Below are positions 34,803 to 44,434 of a stretch of DNA of 64,000 nt, piece after piece. Every line of letters begins with the position of its first letter. Within the stretch, counting starts at the first letter, position 1. The position numbers were made by a program, and so were the translations under genes. Source of the DNA: Collinsella sp. (GTDB taxonomy: Bacteria > Actinomycetota > Coriobacteriia > Coriobacteriales > Coriobacteriaceae); the NCBI GenBank assembly GCA_019414245.1, contig DXMK01000017.1:1-64000 (forward strand). Reading direction: 5' to 3'. The notes beneath the pieces were generated by a model. It ran no database searches. It saw only the letters and a list, made by a program, of their open reading frames with translations, and was not told the origin of the DNA.

Positions 34803-37256
34803 ATGGCTGAGCAACTTTCGCTGTTTGGTTCGCCTGAACCCGAGCGGGCTCCGGTGAAGCCTGTGCCTGCCGCTGCCTCGGCTCAGCCTAAGCCTGCACC
34901 CGAACCCGTCACCGCCTATGCGAGCGTGGTCCTCGACATCCCGACGCGTGCGCTGTCCGAGCCGTTTGCTTATGGCATTCCCCGGTCCTTTGCCAACGAG
35001 GCGCAGATCGGATCCACGGTCCTGGTCCACTTTGGTAACCGTGCGGCCGCGGGCTATATCGTCGACATTGCGCCTGATCTGGGCGACCTGCAGGGCAACA
35101 ACGCCCTCGAACCCGCGCGCATTAAAGCCATCGAGGCTATCCTCAGCAAACCGCTCTTTACCGCCGAGGCTGCCCGCATCGCGCGCTGGATGAGCCGTGA
35201 GTATGTTGCGACGCTTACCGAGTGCCTGCGCCTGTTCTTGCCCCCGGGCGGCAGCCCGCGTGTGGTCAAGGGCGACGACGGCGTGTGGGCCGTTGAGCGC
35301 CCCGCCGTCAAACCCATCCAAAACCGCTGGGTCATGCTCACGCCCGAGGGCTTCGACTATACGCCGCCCAAGACCGCGGTCCGCCAGCGTCAGCTCATCG
35401 AGGCGCTCCAGTGCGGCCCGGTCACGACGCGCGACCTCAACCTTCTCTATAACAGCATGTCGGCGACCATCAAGTCGCTCGAAAGGCGCGGCGTCGTGGT
35501 GGTGGAGGAGCGCCGTGCTTGGCGTGGCTGCAGCGAGCAGACCACGCTGTCCTCGGCAAGCGGCAAGGCGCCGGTCTCCCTTACCAACGGCCAGCAACAG
35601 GCACTCGCGCAGATTGAGCGCGCCCGTCTGGACGCTCATGGCGACGTGGTGCTGGTCGACGGCGTCACCGGCTCCGGCAAAACCGAGGTCTACCTCTCCG
35701 CCATTGAGCGCGTACTCGCAGCCGGCCGCTCAGCCTGCGTGCTTGTGCCCGAGATCTCGCTGACGGCCCAGACCGTCGGCCGTTTCCGCTCGCGCTTTGG
35801 CGAAACGGTTGCGGTCTTCCACTCGCGCCTTTCGGCCGGTGAACGCTTGGACCAATGGGATATGGTCGCCAGCGGTGCCGCGCGCGTGGTCGTGGGCGCC
35901 CGCTCGGCGCTCTTTTGCCCGCTCAGCGACTTGGGCCTTATCATCATCGACGAGGAGCACGAGACCAGTTACAAGCAGGGTTCCAGCCCGCGCTACTATG
36001 CGCGCGAAGTGGCGGCCGAGATGGCGCGTCGCTATCGCTGCCCGCTCGTGCTGGGCTCGGCCACGCCTTCTGCCGAGGCCCTCGATCGCTGCCGCCGCGG
36101 CACGTATAACGGTGTCACCTGGACGCGCGTCGAGATGCCCGAGCGCCCGGGACACGCCGTGCTGCCGACTGTCCTCATTGCCGACCTGCGCCGCGAGTTC
36201 TCGCATGGCAGCCGCTCCATGTTCTCTAAACCGCTGATGGAAGGCCTGGAGCGTGTGGTCGAGCGCCGCGAAAAGGCCGTGCTGCTGCATAACCGCCGTG
36301 GCTTTGCGCCGTTCTTGATGTGCCGCGAGTGCGGATGCGTCCCCACCTGCAATCACTGCTCCACCGCGCTTACGTATCACGAGCGCACGCACACGCTTCA
36401 ATGTCACACCTGCGGTTCGTCTTGGCGCGTGCAGCCGTATCCTGCGCGCACGAGTCGCTGCCCCAAGTGCGGCAGCCGTTACCTGGCAAAAATGGGTCTG
36501 GGCACTCAGCAGATCGAGGACGCACTGCACCAGTTGCTTCCCGAGGACGTCGCCATTATTCGCATGGATGCCGATTCCACGCGCGGCAAGGATGCACACA
36601 AAAAGCTGCTCGAGCAGTTCGATGCCGCCGATTGCGCCGTGTTGCTGGGCACCCAAATGATCGCAAAGGGTCTCGACTTTCCCGAGGTCACGCTCGTAGG
36701 CGTGGTCAATGCCGACTTCGCCCTCAAGCTGCCCGACTTTCGCGCAGGGGAGCGCGCCTACGACCTGCTGGAACAGGTGGCGGGCCGTGCCGGTCGCGGC
36801 GATCGCCCCGGTGAGGTCATCATCCAGACCTATCTGCCCGAGGACCCGGTCATTCGCGCCGTCGCCGAGCACGACCGTTCGATCTTTACCGACTACGACC
36901 TGGACCAGCGTCGCGACGCGCTGTATCCGCCGTTTGTTCGCCTGGTCAACATCTTGGTGTGGTCGGCGAACCGAGACGAAGCGCAAGACTACATCGGTCG
37001 CATCGCGAAACTCCTCAAGCGCCGCTGGCATGTCGCCGCTCCCGACTTTTTGAGGGCGGGGAGTGCTGCGCCGCAGGTGCTGGGCCCTGCTTCGTGTGTA
37101 ATCGAGAGAGCCAAGGACCGTTATCGCTATCACCTGCTTGTGAAGTCGCCCGTGGGGTACCATGTCTCTGATGATATCGACGCCTGCCTCAAAGAGGTGG
37201 GCTCTGTGCGCGGCGTGAGCGTGAGCGTTGACGTCGATGCTTATGATTTGATGTAA
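34803..37256 (+). CDS. priA: Primosomal replication-restart helicase PriA
   Basis: 3'-5' DNA helicase restarting stalled forks, 817 residues. After a Pro/Ala-rich 35-residue lead comes the 3'-DNA-end-binding domain, then Walker A VTGSGKTEVYL near 290 and DEEH near 383. Eight cysteines in CREC-CNHC and CHTC-CPKC pairs form the zinc-binding element near 510-560. The GQxxAKGxDFP-like motif appears as QMIAKGLDFPEVTLVG. AGGAGG precedes the ATG. The gene is followed 12 bases later by def. Confidence 0.94.
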   Translation: MAEQLSLFGSPEPERAPVKPVPAAASAQPKPAPEPVTAYASVVLDIPTRALSEPFAYGIPRSFANEAQIGSTVLVHFGNRAAAGYIVDIAPDLGDLQGNNALEPARIKAIEAILSKPLFTAEAARIARWMSREYVATLTECLRLFLPPGGSPRVVKGDDGVWAVERPAVKPIQNRWVMLTPEGFDYTPPKTAVRQRQLIEALQCGPVTTRDLNLLYNSMSATIKSLERRGVVVVEERRAWRGCSEQTTLSSASGKAPVSLTNGQQQALAQIERARLDAHGDVVLVDGVTGSGKTEVYLSAIERVLAAGRSACVLVPEISLTAQTVGRFRSRFGETVAVFHSRLSAGERLDQWDMVASGAARVVVGARSALFCPLSDLGLIIIDEEHETSYKQGSSPRYYAREVAAEMARRYRCPLVLGSATPSAEALDRCRRGTYNGVTWTRVEMPERPGHAVLPTVLIADLRREFSHGSRSMFSKPLMEGLERVVERREKAVLLHNRRGFAPFLMCRECGCVPTCNHCSTALTYHERTHTLQCHTCGSSWRVQPYPARTSRCPKCGSRYLAKMGLGTQQIEDALHQLLPEDVAIIRMDADSTRGKDAHKKLLEQFDAADCAVLLGTQMIAKGLDFPEVTLVGVVNADFALKLPDFRAGERAYDLLEQVAGRAGRGDRPGEVIIQTYLPEDPVIRAVAEHDRSIFTDYDLDQRRDALYPPFVRLVNILVWSANRDEAQDYIGRIAKLLKRRWHVAAPDFLRAGSAAPQVLGPASCVIERAKDRYRYHLLVKSPVGYHVSDDIDACLKEVGSVRGVSVSVDVDAYDLM

Positions 37257-37274
37257 CAACCCGAAAGGATGGCC

Positions 37275-37811
37275 ATGGAAGCCAACGGAATCGTACTTTC
37301 GCCCGACCCTCGTCTGCGTCAGGAGTGCGCCGTCATCGAGGAGATTACCCCGGCGATCGAGGCGCTTGCCGAGAAGATGAAGAAGATGATGTTCGAGAAC
37401 GGCGGCTGCGGCTTGGCCGCCCCGCAGATTGGCGAGCTCATTCAGCTTGTCACTATCGACTGCGACTACAGCGACAAGAACGACTATGACCCGTACGTGC
37501 TCATCAACCCTGTCATTGTTGAGCAGAGCGACCATTTGGTGCCGTTTAGCGAGGGCTGCCTGTCCATCCCCGGCATTAGCTGCGAGATTGAGCGCCCCGA
37601 CCACGTTGTCGTCGAGGCGTATGACCTGGACGCCAACCTGATTCGCTATGAGGCCTCGGGCGACCTGTTCTGCGTGTGCCTGCAGCACGAGATCGATCAC
37701 CTGCACGGCAACACCATTTTCGAGCGACTCAAGCCGATGCAGAGGCTCAAGGCCGTCAAGGAGTACCAGGACGCCCTGGCCCGCGGCGCTCGACCGGGCG
37801 AGACGGAGTAG
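37275..37811 (+). CDS. def: Peptide deformylase
   Basis: Removes the formyl group from new proteins; 178 residues. All three motifs are present: GCGLAAPQ near 45, EGCLSIP near 95 and QHEIDHLHG near 140, with metal ligands Cys and two His. GAAAGG directly abuts the ATG at 37269, so the ATG at 37275 is the more likely start. It probably functions with fmt, encoded 325 bases downstream, whose product adds the formyl group. Confidence 0.94.
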   Translation: MEANGIVLSPDPRLRQECAVIEEITPAIEALAEKMKKMMFENGGCGLAAPQIGELIQLVTIDCDYSDKNDYDPYVLINPVIVEQSDHLVPFSEGCLSIPGISCEIERPDHVVVEAYDLDANLIRYEASGDLFCVCLQHEIDHLHGNTIFERLKPMQRLKAVKEYQDALARGARPGETE

Positions 37812-37990
37812 GTTTGTCCGTCCCCGGGGCGCCCGCCTATATCTTCCCGTGCTCAAACATTCTCGCTGCGCTGCGAAACTGCGCGCGGGACGAGATGTGG
37901 GCGCTCAGCACCGGGGACTGCGTTGTTCTGGCTCGGTTCGCCCGGGTGCCGTCGGGCCAGGGATGGGCGTCTTCGCTGATAGGTGCTTTG
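37812..37990. other. Intergenic stretch after def without a recognisable gene
   Basis: About 180 GC-rich bases follow the def stop. Short frames cross it but none has a ribosome site or familiar protein. No repeat is seen. Confidence 0.4.
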
Positions 37991-37993
37991 CTG

Positions 37994-38025
37994 AAAGAGC
38001 TGCTTTTATTGCGGCTCTTTTTTTG
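37994..38025 (+). terminator. Terminator between def and fmt
   Basis: aaagagc (37994-38000) pairs with gctcttt (38014-38020) around a 13-base loop, followed directly by a T-run. It probably ends the priA-def transcript, making fmt-rsmB a separate unit. Confidence 0.75.
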
Positions 38026-38136
38026 GTTTTGGGTATATTTGTTCTTGTTGAATTGTTATTGCGGATGGGCTGGTGACTCGGCTTTTCGCTGTTAATTTGT
38101 AGCCGTCTCGGCTTTGGTTGAGGGGAGACGTTCTTT

Positions 38137-39057
38137 ATGCGTATTGTTTTTATGGGTACGCCTGATTTTGCTGTGCCTTCGCTGGTTTCGCTTGTTGAGG
38201 CTGGCAATGAGATTGCGCTTGTTGTTACTCGTCCTGATGCTGTTCGTGGGCGTGGTAAGAAGCTTGAGCCGTCTCCTGTTAAGGCTAAAGCGCTTGAGCT
38301 TGGTCTGCCCGTTGTTGAGGCTAATCGTATGACGCCTGAGGTTGTTGAGGCTCTCCAAGCTGCGCAAGCCGATATCTTCTGTGTGGCTGCTTATGGCTGC
38401 ATTTTGCCTGATGACGTGCTGCATATGGCGCCGCTTGGTATTGTGAATGTTCATGCGTCCTTGCTGCCTCGTTGGCGTGGGGCTGCTCCTATTCAGCGTG
38501 CGATTCTCGCTGGTGATGAGGTTGCTGGCGTTTCTATTATGCGTATTGGACATGGCGTTGATACCGGCGCTTATTGTGCCCAGGCGTCTACGTCTGTTGC
38601 CGGTAAGCATGCCGAGGCGCTCACGATGGAGCTTGGTGAGCTTGGCGGCAAACTGCTTGCCGATACGCTTCCTTCTCTTGCCGATGGCACCGCCGTGTGG
38701 ACTGAACAGGATGAGGCGCTCGTTACCCATGCTGCCAAGATTTCCAAGCTGGAGATGCGTCTGGATCCGCAGATGGCTGCGCTCGATTGCGTGCGTCATG
38801 TGCTCGCTTCGTCCGATACCGCGCCTGCCCGATGCGTGATTGCCGGCAAGACCGTGCGCGTGCTCGATGCTGCACCGGCCGATGTCTCGCTTGGCGAGGG
38901 CGCTGTTGACGTTAAGAACAAGCGTGTTTACCTGGGTCTTTCCGATGGCTCGGTTGAGTTGCTCGAGGTTAAGCCCGATGGTAAGCGTGCTATGGCCGCT
39001 TCTGCTTGGGCTGCTGGCCTGCAGGGCGCCGATCTTATCTGGGGTGTTTTGTCATGA
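38137..39057 (+). CDS. fmt: Methionyl-tRNA formyltransferase
   Basis: Formylates initiator Met-tRNA; 306 residues. The N-terminus RIVFMGTPDFAVPSLVSL, the active-site NVHASLLPRWRGAAPIQRAI near 105 and MRIGHGVDTGAYCAQ are typical. A GAGGGGAGA site precedes the ATG. The first 170 codons favour T in the third position (gct, gtt, cgt, gat), unlike the C/G-ending codons of priA, def and the second half of rsmB. It overlaps rsmB by four bases. Confidence 0.94.
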   Translation: MRIVFMGTPDFAVPSLVSLVEAGNEIALVVTRPDAVRGRGKKLEPSPVKAKALELGLPVVEANRMTPEVVEALQAAQADIFCVAAYGCILPDDVLHMAPLGIVNVHASLLPRWRGAAPIQRAILAGDEVAGVSIMRIGHGVDTGAYCAQASTSVAGKHAEALTMELGELGGKLLADTLPSLADGTAVWTEQDEALVTHAAKISKLEMRLDPQMAALDCVRHVLASSDTAPARCVIAGKTVRVLDAAPADVSLGEGAVDVKNKRVYLGLSDGSVELLEVKPDGKRAMAASAWAAGLQGADLIWGVLS

Positions 39058-40454
39058 GCAAGCTGTCTCCCGCGCGCAAACTTGCGCTCGATGTGCTCAT
39101 GGAGGCCGATCGCCGCGGTATGTATGCGCGCGACGTGCTGTCCTCTCGCGCATCTGCCAAGGCTATTGACCAGCGCGATTCCGCTTTTGCCGCTCGTTTG
39201 GCACTGGGCGTTGCGGCTACCCAGGGTATTTTGGACGAGCTGCTCGATCAGTTTCTTGATAAGCCTAAAAAGGTTGCGCCGCGTGTTCGCATGGCGCTTC
39301 GTATCTCGGCCTTCGAGATGCTCTATCTACATACGCCTGGCCGCGTCGCCGTAAGTCAGGGTGTTGAGCTGGTTCGCTGCGGCGCTAAGTCCGCCGCTGG
39401 CTTGGCCAATGCCGTGCTGCATAAGGTTGCGGACAATGTTGAGGACTTTGCCACGGCGTCCGATGTAGATGAGTCTGAGCGACGCCTGGTTCGTCTGTCG
39501 CGCCTGATGGGCCTGCCGCGCTGGCTGTGCGCTCGTATTATGGCGTCGTTTGACACGCCAGAGGGTGCGCTTAACTTTGCCGGCAATCTGGCCCCCGCGC
39601 CGCTGGCCCTGCATGAGAACGCCTTTGCGACCAAGCTCGATCCGTATATCTCGCAGCTCGTCGCGCCTGTCTTTCCGGGCTGTCATGCCCCGGTTGATGC
39701 GCAGGTTACCGTTGCTTCGGGTGTGTTTGAGCGTGCTGCCGCGGTGGCATCTGATCTCAACGCGCAGCTTATCGCCACAGCTGCCACGCGCCCTGGAAGC
39801 TGCCTTGAGATTGGTGCCGGTCGTGGCACCAAGACCTATGTGATGATGTGCCAGGCCAAGCGTGCGGGCTATGAGCGTCAGCATACGGCGCTCGATCTGC
39901 ATGATCGCAAGTGCGATCTGAATCTCGCTCGCCTGCATAAGGCCGGTATTCAGGGCGTTCGTACGGTTTCGGGTGATGCCTGCGAGCTTGATGAAGTCCT
40001 GACGTCTTTTGATGCCATGCTTGGCAAGCCGGTTAAGTTCGACACGGTCTTTATCGATGCGCCGTGCTCTGGCACCGGAACCATGCGTCGTCATCCCGAG
40101 ATTCCGTGGCGCCTGACCGAAAAGGATGTGACGGTTGAGCTGCCCAAACTGCAGCTGACGATGCTCAAGGAAGCTGCCGCGCGCGTGGCTGCCGGCGGCG
40201 AGCTCATCTACGCGACGTGCTCGGTCTTCGACGAGGAGAACACGCAGGTGGTGGATGCTTTCCTGAACTCTCCCGAGGGCGCCGGCTTTAGCGTGGCGCC
40301 GCTCTCCGAAGCACAGATTCTGCAACTCCCCGAGTTCGATCAGGCCAAGAAGCTCGTTTCCGTACGCCAGAACGATCGAGGCCTCTTCCAAAGCGTGCCG
40401 GTAAACGCCGATTCCTACGACGGTCACTTCTGCGCCAGACTGGTCCGCAAGTAA
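39054..40454 (+). CDS. rsmB: 16S rRNA m5C967 methyltransferase RsmB
   Basis: SAM-dependent rRNA methyltransferase of 466 residues. The N-terminal NusB-like RNA-binding domain (about 1-140) is followed by the catalytic domain with LEIGAGRGTKT near 265. The two cysteines of m5C enzymes sit in DAPCSGTGTMRRHPEIPWR and YATCSVFDEEN. The ATGA start overlaps the fmt stop, a common pairing. Confidence 0.93.
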   Translation: MSKLSPARKLALDVLMEADRRGMYARDVLSSRASAKAIDQRDSAFAARLALGVAATQGILDELLDQFLDKPKKVAPRVRMALRISAFEMLYLHTPGRVAVSQGVELVRCGAKSAAGLANAVLHKVADNVEDFATASDVDESERRLVRLSRLMGLPRWLCARIMASFDTPEGALNFAGNLAPAPLALHENAFATKLDPYISQLVAPVFPGCHAPVDAQVTVASGVFERAAAVASDLNAQLIATAATRPGSCLEIGAGRGTKTYVMMCQAKRAGYERQHTALDLHDRKCDLNLARLHKAGIQGVRTVSGDACELDEVLTSFDAMLGKPVKFDTVFIDAPCSGTGTMRRHPEIPWRLTEKDVTVELPKLQLTMLKEAAARVAAGGELIYATCSVFDEENTQVVDAFLNSPEGAGFSVAPLSEAQILQLPEFDQAKKLVSVRQNDRGLFQSVPVNADSYDGHFCARLVRK

Positions 40455-40459
40455 CTACT

Positions 40460-40528
40460 AAGTTGCGGTGAAATAGGGATTGAAAAGCCGCTTCTACCCG
40501 CCAAACAGTCCTTATTTCACCGCAACTC
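40460..40528. repeat. 69-bp palindromic repeat, copy 2
   Basis: Same tips as the copy at 24169-24237 (aagttgcggtgaaatag and the complement of its end) and identical length. Here the arms pair over about 24 bases with few mismatches (aaatagggattg against cagtccttattt) around a loop of about 21 bases. It starts 5 bases after the rsmB stop. Confidence 0.8.
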
Positions 40529-40551
40529 ATAGAGCCACCTATAGCGCAAAG

Positions 40552-40589
40552 AATCAGCCCCGCGATCGATGTCGGTCGCGGGGCTGATT
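40552..40589. terminator. Bidirectional terminator between rsmB and FmdB-type gene
   Basis: aatcagccccgcga and tcgcggggctgatt (40552-40565, 40576-40589) form a perfect 14-bp stem around 10 bases, with AT-rich outer ends. It serves converging genes on both strands. Confidence 0.8.
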
Positions 40590-40594
40590 GGTTC

Positions 40595-40831
40595 CTAGTG
40601 GCTATGCGGGCAGTTGGCGCAGCAGCCGCTGGTGGCGCTGGTGCTGGAGCCGCCGCTTCGCTGGTCGGTGTTGTAGAAACCGCTACCCTCAAATTTAATG
40701 CCGCTGGCCGAGAACGTCTTGGCCGCCGGGGCACCGCAGCTGGGGCACACGACCTCGGGAGTCTCGGACATGGGATGCTCAACCTCAAACACGTTGCCGC
40801 AGCTCGAGCACTTGTAATCGTAGCGCGCCAT
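40595..40831 (-). CDS. FmdB-family zinc-ribbon protein
   Basis: Small putative regulatory or assembly protein of 78 residues. The N-terminal ribbon YDYKCSSCGNVFEVEH pairs with CPSCGAPA, giving two CxxC knuckles. The end GCCANCPHSH adds a second cysteine/histidine group. The family is widespread, and its role is poorly defined. It is monocistronic and converges on rsmB. Confidence 0.85.
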   Translation of the reverse strand: MARYDYKCSSCGNVFEVEHPMSETPEVVCPSCGAPAAKTFSASGIKFEGSGFYNTDQRSGGSSTSATSGCCANCPHSH

Positions 40832-40919
40832 AATACTTCCTTTTCAGCACAAAGCGGGCAGATTACTCTGCCCGCAAAAATTCAAACGTCTGTAACTGTA
40901 CCCTATATCGGGGGTTTTA

Positions 40920-43900
40920 TCACGCTTCGCCCCAGAATCTATGGGTGTTGCGCAGGAGCTGTGCAGTTTTACCTTCGGCGGCCGCAACGTCCACCTCATC
41001 GGCCTGCCAGGTCCAGTTGCCCGTGGCGACACCCGGCACGTTCATGCGCGCATCGTCGCCTAGCCCCAGGATGTCCTGCAGCGGCATCATCACCAGTGGG
41101 GCATCGCTTGCCAGCGCGTCGCTCATCAGCTTGGCTGCCACCTCAACACCGCTCGGCTCATCGCCGCCGGCATAGGAGCGCGTGCACCAACCGGCGAGCG
41201 TCGACGTGTCGTGCGTCGAGGTGTACAGAATCTTGCCCGGCGTGGGATGCACGCCGCAGCGGACGTCGTAATCGCTAAACTCCAGCACGTCCATGCCGGG
41301 AAAGCCGCAGGTCGAAGCCATGGCGCGAACGCCGGGCGTCAGGTAGCCCAGGTCCTCGGCGATAAAGTTGAGCGGCCCCAGCTCGTCATAGGCAGTCTGG
41401 AACAGGTCCTTGCCCGGGCCCGCCAGCCAGCGGCCGTCGGCGCAGGCCTTACCTGCGGGAATGCTAAAGTAGCTGTGGAATCCCAGGAAGTGGTCCAGGC
41501 GCACGCGGTCGTAGAGCGAGAACGCGCGACGCAGACGGTCCATCCACCAGCGGTAGCCGTTCTCCTTCATGTGATCCCAACGGAAGGTGGGGTTGCCCCA
41601 CACCTGGCCCTCGGGCGCAAAATTGTCGGGCGGCGCGCCGGAAATCTCAATCGCCTTGCCGGTATCGGACAGCCAGAAGTTCTCGGGCTCGCTCCACGCA
41701 TCGGCCGAATCGTCCGAAACGTACATAGGAATGTCGCCGATGACCTCGATGCCCTTCTTGTGCGCGTAGTTCATGAGCTCGCACCAGGCCAGGTCAAAGC
41801 GGTACTGCATGTACGCCTGCAGCTCTGCCTCGTCGTGGAAACGCGTGTCGTCAATCAGATGCTCGTTGTAGCGCGCGACATCGGCCGGCCAATCGTGACG
41901 CGATTCGCCTTCAAAGTACTTCTTGACGGCCATGTAGACGCAGTACTTCTCGAGCCAATCGGCGTTGCGATGCTTAAACGCCGTGTAGAGCGGGTCTGCA
42001 TCCTCGCCGCCACGGGCCTTCCAAGTTTCAAAGTCGGCCGCCAGCTCCTCTTGGCTTTCGGGCAGCAGGTCAATATTGCCCGCAAAGGCCGAAGGCCCAG
42101 CGTAAGGGGAGCGGAAGAAGTCCGTCGGGTTGACAGGAAGAACCTGCCAGTAGCGCATGCCCATAGCGGCCAGATGGTCGATAAAGCGACGCGTGGGTGC
42201 ACCGATCGTGCCGGGCTTGCCGTCGTCGGTGGGCACCGAGGTGATATGGCACACAACGCCCGCGTCGTGATCGAGCGGCTCCTGCAGGCGCTGCTCGGCA
42301 TGGTGATAGATGATCGACGAGCCCAGCGGATACAGATCGAGCGTGACCGTTCCGTTGTGGATCTCGCACTCGTGACCGCTGATCACGTCGCTTGCGCATT
42401 CGCCGAGCGCCGGAATCGTCACGCGGTGCGAATTGCGCAGGCTGCGGTTGATGATAACCGTCGCGGACTCGCCATCCTTGCCGGTGCGGTTGTATGCCAG
42501 CACCTCGTCGTTGAGCGCGAAGGCCTTGATCTCGCCGTCGATCATAAAGGGCAGCGCGCGGCGTACGGCGGAGGCGTTCTTGATAATAGCCAGCGTGTCG
42601 AAGTCGTGCAGTTGGTCCTTGGTCGGCAGGGTGCGGCGGTTTCCCGGATCGGTTAGGCCCTCCAGGCCGTACTCGTCGCCGTAGTAGATCGAAGGCACGC
42701 CGGGGAAGGTCATCTGCATGAGCGTGGCGAGCCAAAAGCGGCTCTTGGCCAAGCCCATCGAGTTCTCGTCCAGGCGCCATTTGCTGCGCTCGCACTCGGG
42801 CAGCTGCGACTCGTCGGGGCCGCCACCGAGTACCGAGATGATACGTGGGCGGTCGTGGCTCGAAAGCAGATTGAGCGCGCAGGACAATGCCTCGCTCGGG
42901 TAGTTTTCGCGCAGGGTTTCGATATCCTCGGCTGCCTGGTAGGCGTTCTTGTATCCCATCAGAAAGCCGATGACCATGTCACGGAAGGGATAATCCATAG
43001 CAGAGTCCAGCTCGGAGCCCTGCAGGTAGCGGCGCAGATGGCCGTAGCTAATCTTGTTGGAGGCGTCTTCCCAGACTTCGCCGAGCAACAGTGCATCGGG
43101 CTTTTCGGCAACTACGGCCTTTTTGATCTCGGCCAGGAAGTCGTCGGAAAGCTCGTCAGCGACGTCCAAGCGCCAACCATGGGCACCGGCACGTAGCCAT
43201 TTACGGATCACGCCGTCCTTGCCCAGGAGCCTCTCGCGCACCAGCTCGGACTTCTCGTTGATGGCTGGCATGTTGCCCACGCCCCACCAGCAGTCGTACG
43301 AGCCGTCCTCGTGGAAGGTAAACGCATCGCGCCACGGCGAATCCTCGCTCTGCCAGGCACCCACGCCCGGGTAGTTGCCGTAGCGGTTGAAATAGATCGA
43401 GTCGTCGCCCGTGTGGTTGAAGACGCCGTCCAGGATGATGGAGATGCCCAGCTTCTCGGCTGCCTGGCACAGCTCGGTAAAGTCCTGCTCGGTGCCCAGA
43501 ATCGGGTCAATCTTGGTGTAGTCGGCCGTGTCGTAGCGGTGGTTGCTTGCGGCTTCGAAAATGGGGTTGAGGTAGATGGCTGTAAAGCCTAGCTCGGCGA
43601 TGCGGGGCAGGTCTTCCTGGATGCCCTTGAGCGAGCCGCCGTAGAAGTCCCAGGTCTTGATGGAGCCGTCCTCGGCGCGCTCGTACACGGGCGGCTCGTT
43701 CCAGTCCTCGACCATCCGGCGCTGAATGCCCTTGCGCGGTTTTTCGAGTTGGGCCATTGTGCGCTCGCGCCAATGCTCGTCACGGGCGTAGCGGTCGGGG
43801 AAGATTTGGTAGACCATGCCGCGCTCGTACCAAGTGGGGCGGTTCTCGCGGTGCTTATAGACGGTAATCTGGAAGGACGGCACCTCGGCGTAGTCGTAGG

Positions 43901-44216
43901 TTACGCCCTCGCCGCCGGTGCGGCCCTGGGGCGCGCCCAGGCGAACCTCGGGCTGGCCCTCGATATTGCATATAAAGCTGTACCACACAAGACACGGTTC
44001 AGTGCATTTGAGCTCGCCGGTAAAAATGCCATCGCCTTCGTGCTCCATCGGAATCAGGGTCTCGCCGACTTCATCGACCCAGGTACGTAGGGTGAGTGTT
44101 GCCTGGTTGGGATCGGCATCCTCCAAAATCACCGAGAGTGCAACGGTAGTTCCTGTGGTCACAGCGCCAAACGGAGTGCGAAACTGCGGTAGGCGGCTGT
44201 TGTGTATCAATCTCAT
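40920..44216 (-). CDS. Fused GH13 alpha-glucan hydrolase and GH77 4-alpha-glucanotransferase
   Basis: A 1098-residue cytoplasmic protein (no signal) joining two enzymes usually encoded apart. Residues 1-125 resemble the CBM34-type N-domain of neopullulanase/cyclomaltodextrinase. The GH13 barrel (about 130-640) has its nucleophile in GWRLDVADE near 352, acid/base in LLGEVWED near 380 and the third Asp in SSHDRPR near 451. The MalQ part (about 642-1098) has RLDHFLGF near 905, FIAEDLGYLTPGV near 953 and THDTSTLAGW near 1003. It would debranch or hydrolyse glycogen-derived oligosaccharides and disproportionate them to substrates for phosphorylase. It is last in the glycogen gene series. Confidence 0.9.
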   Translation of the reverse strand: MRLIHNSRLPQFRTPFGAVTTGTTVALSVILEDADPNQATLTLRTWVDEVGETLIPMEHEGDGIFTGELKCTEPCLVWYSFICNIEGQPEVRLGAPQGRTGGEGVTYDYAEVPSFQITVYKHRENRPTWYERGMVYQIFPDRYARDEHWRERTMAQLEKPRKGIQRRMVEDWNEPPVYERAEDGSIKTWDFYGGSLKGIQEDLPRIAELGFTAIYLNPIFEAASNHRYDTADYTKIDPILGTEQDFTELCQAAEKLGISIILDGVFNHTGDDSIYFNRYGNYPGVGAWQSEDSPWRDAFTFHEDGSYDCWWGVGNMPAINEKSELVRERLLGKDGVIRKWLRAGAHGWRLDVADELSDDFLAEIKKAVVAEKPDALLLGEVWEDASNKISYGHLRRYLQGSELDSAMDYPFRDMVIGFLMGYKNAYQAAEDIETLRENYPSEALSCALNLLSSHDRPRIISVLGGGPDESQLPECERSKWRLDENSMGLAKSRFWLATLMQMTFPGVPSIYYGDEYGLEGLTDPGNRRTLPTKDQLHDFDTLAIIKNASAVRRALPFMIDGEIKAFALNDEVLAYNRTGKDGESATVIINRSLRNSHRVTIPALGECASDVISGHECEIHNGTVTLDLYPLGSSIIYHHAEQRLQEPLDHDAGVVCHITSVPTDDGKPGTIGAPTRRFIDHLAAMGMRYWQVLPVNPTDFFRSPYAGPSAFAGNIDLLPESQEELAADFETWKARGGEDADPLYTAFKHRNADWLEKYCVYMAVKKYFEGESRHDWPADVARYNEHLIDDTRFHDEAELQAYMQYRFDLAWCELMNYAHKKGIEVIGDIPMYVSDDSADAWSEPENFWLSDTGKAIEISGAPPDNFAPEGQVWGNPTFRWDHMKENGYRWWMDRLRRAFSLYDRVRLDHFLGFHSYFSIPAGKACADGRWLAGPGKDLFQTAYDELGPLNFIAEDLGYLTPGVRAMASTCGFPGMDVLEFSDYDVRCGVHPTPGKILYTSTHDTSTLAGWCTRSYAGGDEPSGVEVAAKLMSDALASDAPLVMMPLQDILGLGDDARMNVPGVATGNWTWQADEVDVAAAEGKTAQLLRNTHRFWGEA

Positions 44217-44314
44217 AGTACGGTCCAGTTCAATAGAATCACGGCCTGCGGGCCATGGGCTTTACGCACAAATTGTAAGTATATCTGTTGTACACAGGGT
44301 GTATAAACAACATT

Positions 44315-44359
44315 CGTTTACCATCGGCGAACGGTTGTCCTAGAAAATCGTTTTACCAA
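44315..44359 (-). promoter_or_regulatory. Putative operator pair before the GH13-GH77 gene
   Basis: On the minus strand TTGGTAAAACG (44359-44349) and TGGTAAACG (44323-44315) lie about 100-140 bases before the start. The first is identical to an element before glgB (54314-54324). LacI-family maltose regulators bind sites of related form; the regulator is not in the window. Confidence 0.45.
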
Positions 44360-44371
44360 CTATCTACAGAG

Positions 44372-44398
44372 AAGGGGCGCCCGGTTGGAGCGCCCCTT
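44372..44398 (-). terminator. Hairpin after glgA
   Basis: aaggggcgc and gcgcccctt (9 bp) enclose 9 bases, 37 bases past the glgA stop. The T-run is poor, so termination may be partial. Confidence 0.5.
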
Positions 44399-44434
44399 GC
44401 TAAGGGTTTGATGAGGTTTTGGATCGTCTGTGGA

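Noticed and set aside
35730..37856. A 708-codon minus-strand frame opposite priA and def
   Set aside because: Shadow of priA; low-complexity Arg/Ala-rich product without motifs.
37994..38025. Hairpin before fmt considered as a riboswitch
   Set aside because: A simple stem followed by a T-run is fully explained as a terminator.
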